Assembly (NCBI GenBank): GCA_035222895.1
Contig: JAVYIG010000639.1
Coordinates: forward strand, 124,001 to 188,000
DNA length: 64,000 bases
DNA from: Strongylocentrotus droebachiensis
Lineage: Eukaryota; Echinodermata; Echinoidea; Camarodonta; Strongylocentrotidae
Direction of reading: 5' to 3'
The position numbers were made by a program, and so were the translations under genes. Positions 60,105 to 64,000 of this stretch are shown piece by piece (the first letter of the stretch is position 1; each line of letters starts with the position of its first letter). The notes under the pieces are model-generated. The model had not been told where the DNA came from. It made no database searches and worked only from the letters and a program-made list of their open reading frames with translations.

Positions 60105-63100
60105 ATGTCAATCTTAAGAACTTCAATGAATTTGAGCGGCGGACTCAACCGACTATGTGCTGGTGCCTGCAGCAGGTTGAACACGGTCATGACAGTTCCA
60201 GTGAGTAAAAAGGGGCATGTAAGCTAAAGGGGGATCGAGCGCGCGAGCGCGAGCGAGCGGCGCGAGTGCGAGAGCTGAGAGGCTCATAATATTATTAAGA
60301 TTATAGAAAGGAAAAGGGGCACTTATCTGAGGTGAAAAGTGGCATTTAAGAGAAAGGAAAAGGTGTTCTTATTACGAAGGAAAAAGTACACTTATTAAAA
60401 AGGAAAAGGGGCCAAAAAGGGCAAAAATATCAGAGGTAAAAATGAAAAGGGGAGTTTCTTGCACCAGACCAGAATAAACGTAGAGTCTACTCAGCTCACC
60501 AGAGATGAAAAGAGAGGAAAGGACAGTTATTAGAAAAGAAAAGGGGCACTTGTCCTATCTTAAAAGAGGCGTTTGGGAGCAGTTCCGCCTCTGGCATAAT
60601 GGGAACAAGTGAGAAGAAAAAAAACCCTGAAAATCATGTCATTTCAGCAACATTTGTAAATCACTGGTATCGAATTAGAAATAGATCTAAACCACGTTTC
60701 AATTTTATTTGGAGGGTCAACTGTCCCCCTCCCCATCAGTGCTTTTATTTAAATTTAAAATTTTGATAAAATCTTCTCAAGTTCTCACGATATGAATTAT
60801 GATGATTCCTAGACAGAAATAACCATCTGATTTGGGTCATTTCTTTAATAAAACTGACATTTGTTGTCATTCCCCAATACAGATGGTACACCAGAGATCT
60901 CGTACCGTGCGGGTAATTTAGAGCCACAGCGGAATTTTTGTTTCCGACATTTCTCCCCCGATTTTCTTTATTTAGATCTAATTTTCTGATTTCTAAATCA
61001 GATGTAAATTAGGTTGGTATGTCATTTGTCCTAATTACAGTTATCAAAATTTGATAACTTAATATTGAATACATAATTTACGGACTTACTTATATGAATT
61101 ATCCAATTTGTATCTCAGAACCGCGAAGCAGTATACGTTTATGCATTTGAAATATTACCCGGTGGCCGATATATTTCCGGGTCCACCTACCAAAACATAG
61201 CCAATGGCCAATCAGAGCACTCGTTTCGTGGGAGTTCGTTGGTCAAGCCGGGCTGACTCGTACGTCACTACGGTAGCTATTGGACGTTCGAAAAGAAAAA
61301 AGAAATATTCATCAACTAAAACCAAGACGGATAATGTTGACGACGAGACTTTCTCAGATTAATCATTAATTTAGGATCTAAATGAGCAAGCTATCGTAAG
61401 TCAAATAAGCTATATATATGTTATTTTTAATTAGACTCTAATTATTGTAATATTGCAGCATGTATGAGGATGTAAAGAGTGAAAATCTTGTAGCATATCT
61501 CATTCATCGCGGTCCTGCCGAACCGAACCATTGGTTCCGTACAGTCCCGATAGGACAATCTTCAGTCTCTATAATCGGAGGTCTAGTGGAGCCAGACGTA
61601 GTCTCAGTGGAACAACCGACGATTAGAGAGACTGAAGTTTTCGGTCTAGATGATTCCTAGACCCTTGTTGGTAAATGTACTTTTTTTCAAAACGGATGCA
61701 AAGGACAGCAAAATTTGCCAATCTTTTGTCAATATTTTCATAATTGACACCCAATTCCAAAGACAATTTTGTCTCTCAGTAATTGTAGGTTCTTCTTTCC
61801 ATTGGTGGTATCAGATTTTTGAGATAGCGAACTAAGAAAGATCACGCACAAACTATGGTCACACCACCATACAATTGAAGATACTATCACAGAGTTGCCA
61901 GTATGTGTTTGATTGATTGCAACTTCAAAAATTCATTACTTTCTTATCTTTTGATCAGAATTAAATTGCACAAACTTTCACTGACTCGTTCCTCTCATTT
62001 TTCTGCTTCTATTAAAACCAACTTAATATCAGGGTGGACGTCCCCTTTAGATTTTCTTAAAACTTGATCACATGATAACTGTGAAAGTGACTGGTTATAA
62101 AGTTTCAGTTTCAGTTTAATTTCACATGTTGTATAATACATTATTCCATTTGGCATGTTACATTTTTCATTTGTTGTTGTTGTTTGTATACAAATGAAGA
62201 GAATAAGTTAAATAAAGGGAGAAATATGATGGAGCCTAAAGAGAAAGCAATGCTTGAGATCATGCAACTGTATAGGCTCCGGAAGTTATAATATTGATAT
62301 AGTCTTGTGTATAATAAATAATGTAATAGGATTCAATTTGAACTTATTCTAAGGATTAAAGGAATAGGTATATAAACATTGGTCATATATATAAAGTATA
62401 TTTCAGATTGCTTACAGTTAGTCACTGCTTTTTTGTCTTTCCCAGTTAAAATCATGAACAGACATTTTTGGTATTTTTTCAGTCTCATCAGCACCTTTGT
62501 TTAGGCAACTAGATATTGGCACTTTATAAATACATGGATTGGATTATTTGGATATAAGACCAATGTTAACCCAGTCCTTAGAATACTTGTGTTACGTTAT
62601 CACTACATTAAGCATGTACATCGTCCCATAAATGGTTTATTTTGATAGGTACGAAGTATCAAGGTCGGCCCTAAAGGAACTTATGTAGCAAAGCTGATTC
62701 CTACAATGGTCAAGTTGGAGGCGGGCAAGAAATATTCCTGGTGCAAATGTGGACTCAGCAAGAAACAGGTACTGTAAACAAGAAAAACAAGAATAATATC
62801 GATATTGAGGTGAAGTTTTTAGGGTTAATTACACCATGCAATTCTTTTCAGAGGAATAAGAACCCTAAAAATGGCTAATAGTGAGCTCCACAAAGAGAAT
62901 GATATTTATTTACAAAGTAAAGTCAGTCAAATTCTTGTAAGTCAATCTTGATGGGAGTGAGTGAAGTGCTTCGACTTATGTAATCTTGGACTGGTGCGTA
63001 AGTCAAAGAACATTTGACTTGTGCACATATGTTCATGTCCCTAACCTATTTTTAATCGGATATTGCTCAAACTTTCATTGATTTGTTTCTCTCATTGTTA

Positions 63101-63995
63101 TGCTTTTATTATAACCAACTTAATATGAGGGTTAACTTCCCCTTTAGGTATTAATATGCTTCCTCCTTAGGCTCCATTTTCCCTATCAAATATTTTGGCT
63201 TCAACTTATTTTGTATTTGATTTGTATCAGCGTTTGTAGGGCCATCATTGTGTCTAACAACACATCAGCTCTGCCAAGTGTGTATTTGACCAATATAACT
63301 ACTTTCTTTGAATCCTGTTTTGAAACACATGAATCACTTTTTAACTTAAAGCTTCGCTATATTGGTTTCGCTACTGTCAGAATGACAGGTTGTATTATAG
63401 AATTCATTAATAATCTAGAGTGTACAGTATAGAAAATACGTCTATGCCAACCTTTTCACAGCTTTCTGTAGTATGCAACTCTGTCGGTATGGACTATGTA
63501 TGGAAGGAATGTTATGTGCTTGGACAGACAATAATTTTAATAATTTATTTAAACATTTTATTTATGAAAGTATGAACAAAATATATGTACATATTCATTT
63601 TCATCTTGATGTGATAATATTTGTAATGCCTTTGTTTATCTTTCAGTTGGAAATGAAAATAAAGACAAATTGAAATTGAATTGAAATATATCTCTGGATA
63701 TCTCTGAAAAGAATGTGTAATTGGTTGATACAGAACTGTTTAAAAGGGTTACAATAGAATTTTTTTTGGAATGGATATGAGATGCGACGTTTATTTTGTA
63801 TTCTTGCAGCCATTCTGTGATGGAGCCCATAAACCTACCGAGTTCAAGCCGGTTCGCTTTGAGGTGGAGAAGAGCAAATCTTACTTGATGTGTCGATGCA
63901 AGCAAACAGGCAATCAACCCTTCTGCGACTTTACTCACGTCAAGGTCATGGTTCAAGCATTTACGGGTCAATTGAAGGACAAACCATTATCATAG
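60105..63995 (+). CDS. CISD3: CDGSH iron-sulfur domain protein 3, mitochondrial
   Basis: Small matrix protein with two [2Fe-2S] clusters (MiNT family), involved in mitochondrial iron, redox and Fe-S homeostasis. Exons 60105-60200, 62649-62768 and 63810-63995 join in phase to 133 residues. The N-terminus (MSILRTSMNLSGGLNRLCAG) is Arg/Ser-rich without acids, as expected for a mitochondrial presequence. The first CDGSH motif is WCKCGLSKKQPFCDGAH (Cys64, Cys66, Cys75, His79). The second is MCRCKQTGNQPFCDFTH (Cys100, Cys102, Cys111, His115). Two motifs in one chain distinguish CISD3 from CISD1/2, and there is no membrane anchor. The stop is TAG at 63993-63995, so the 3' UTR runs off the window. 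Confidence 0.97.
60201..61330. other. CISD3 intron 1, proximal part
   Basis: No nested gene was recognised. A short GAGCGCGAGCG-type run is at 60237-60275, and AAAGGGG-type purine repeats run through about 60300-60550. Confidence 0.45.
61382..61660 (+). CDS. Small two-exon gene nested in CISD3 intron 1
   Basis: Exon 1 (61382-61395) encodes MSKL and part of Ser before a consensus donor C|GTAAGT. After a 63-bp intron ending TATTGCAG, exon 2 (61459-61660) restores Ser and continues MYEDVKSENLVAYLIHRGPA to a TAG. The 71-residue product contains LIHRGPAEPNHWF and an acidic C-terminal half (LVEPDVVSVEQPTIRETEVF), with no signal peptide or membrane segment. The frame is intact, whereas the related copy at 29353-29795 is broken. 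The transcript would share strand with CISD3. No family is recognised. It could also be a captured exon pair from a longer gene. Confidence 0.4.
61915..62050. repeat. Dispersed repeat in CISD3 intron 1
   Basis: AAAATTCATTACTTTCTTAT, TTTTTCTGCTTCTATTAAAA and a CCCCTTTAG end also appear in part at 7200-7335 and 63055-63150. About 130 bp, no coding capacity. Confidence 0.6.
63055..63150. repeat. Dispersed repeat in CISD3 intron 2
   Basis: GATATTGCTCAAACTTTCA, then TTATTATAACCAACTTAATA and CTTCCCCTTTAG, the same family as 61915-62050. Confidence 0.6.
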
Positions 63996-64000
63996 AAATG

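Overview
The window is animal nuclear DNA, most likely from a marine deuterostome close to sea urchins or other echinoderms. Three host genes have large introns with GT/AG boundaries, and no operon-like packing is visible. Transposable elements, microsatellites and tRNA-derived SINEs fill the space between exons. The species call is an inference from gene content and repeat style.

Layout. 1-3.8 kb: first coding exon of an IGF2BP/VICKZ-type RNA-binding protein (minus strand, running off the left edge), with a nested pair of hAT-like elements in its presumed first intron. 3.8-9.9 kb: intergenic repeats. 10.0-24.4 kb: complete PSMB3 (proteasome beta-3, plus strand, six exons), its introns holding nested TIR elements, a foldback hAT-like element, an almost intact LINE and a MITE with a tRNA-like core. 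24.4-29.1 kb: gene-poor. 29.3-46.1 kb: a decayed multi-exon gene on the plus strand, assembled here from splice sites and phase. It encodes an acidic region, two C2H2 zinc fingers and a tyrosine-recombinase fold with Arg, Lys, Arg, His and Tyr at the expected places. One-base frameshifts, an RTE-like insertion inside an exon and a CR1-type LINE in an intron mark it as a pseudogene in this copy. 46.1-50.3 kb: degraded LINE and Penelope-like pieces and simple sequence. 51.3-59.6 kb: complete SPAG6 (central-pair armadillo protein, minus strand, nine exons). 60.1-64.0 kb: complete CISD3 (mitochondrial CDGSH protein, plus strand, three exons), head-to-head with SPAG6. CISD3 intron 1 contains a small two-exon reading frame related to a decayed copy near the start of the recombinase locus.

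The host genes work in different places: translation and mRNA control (IGF2BP), proteolysis (PSMB3), the axoneme (SPAG6) and mitochondrial Fe-S chemistry (CISD3). Their linkage is informative because CISD3 and PSMB3 are neighbours on human 17q12 while SPAG6 lies in the paralogous 10p12 block. The window may keep the order that existed before the vertebrate duplications.

The most unusual content is the zinc-finger/tyrosine-recombinase locus and the layered record of nested insertions, many with readable target-site duplications.
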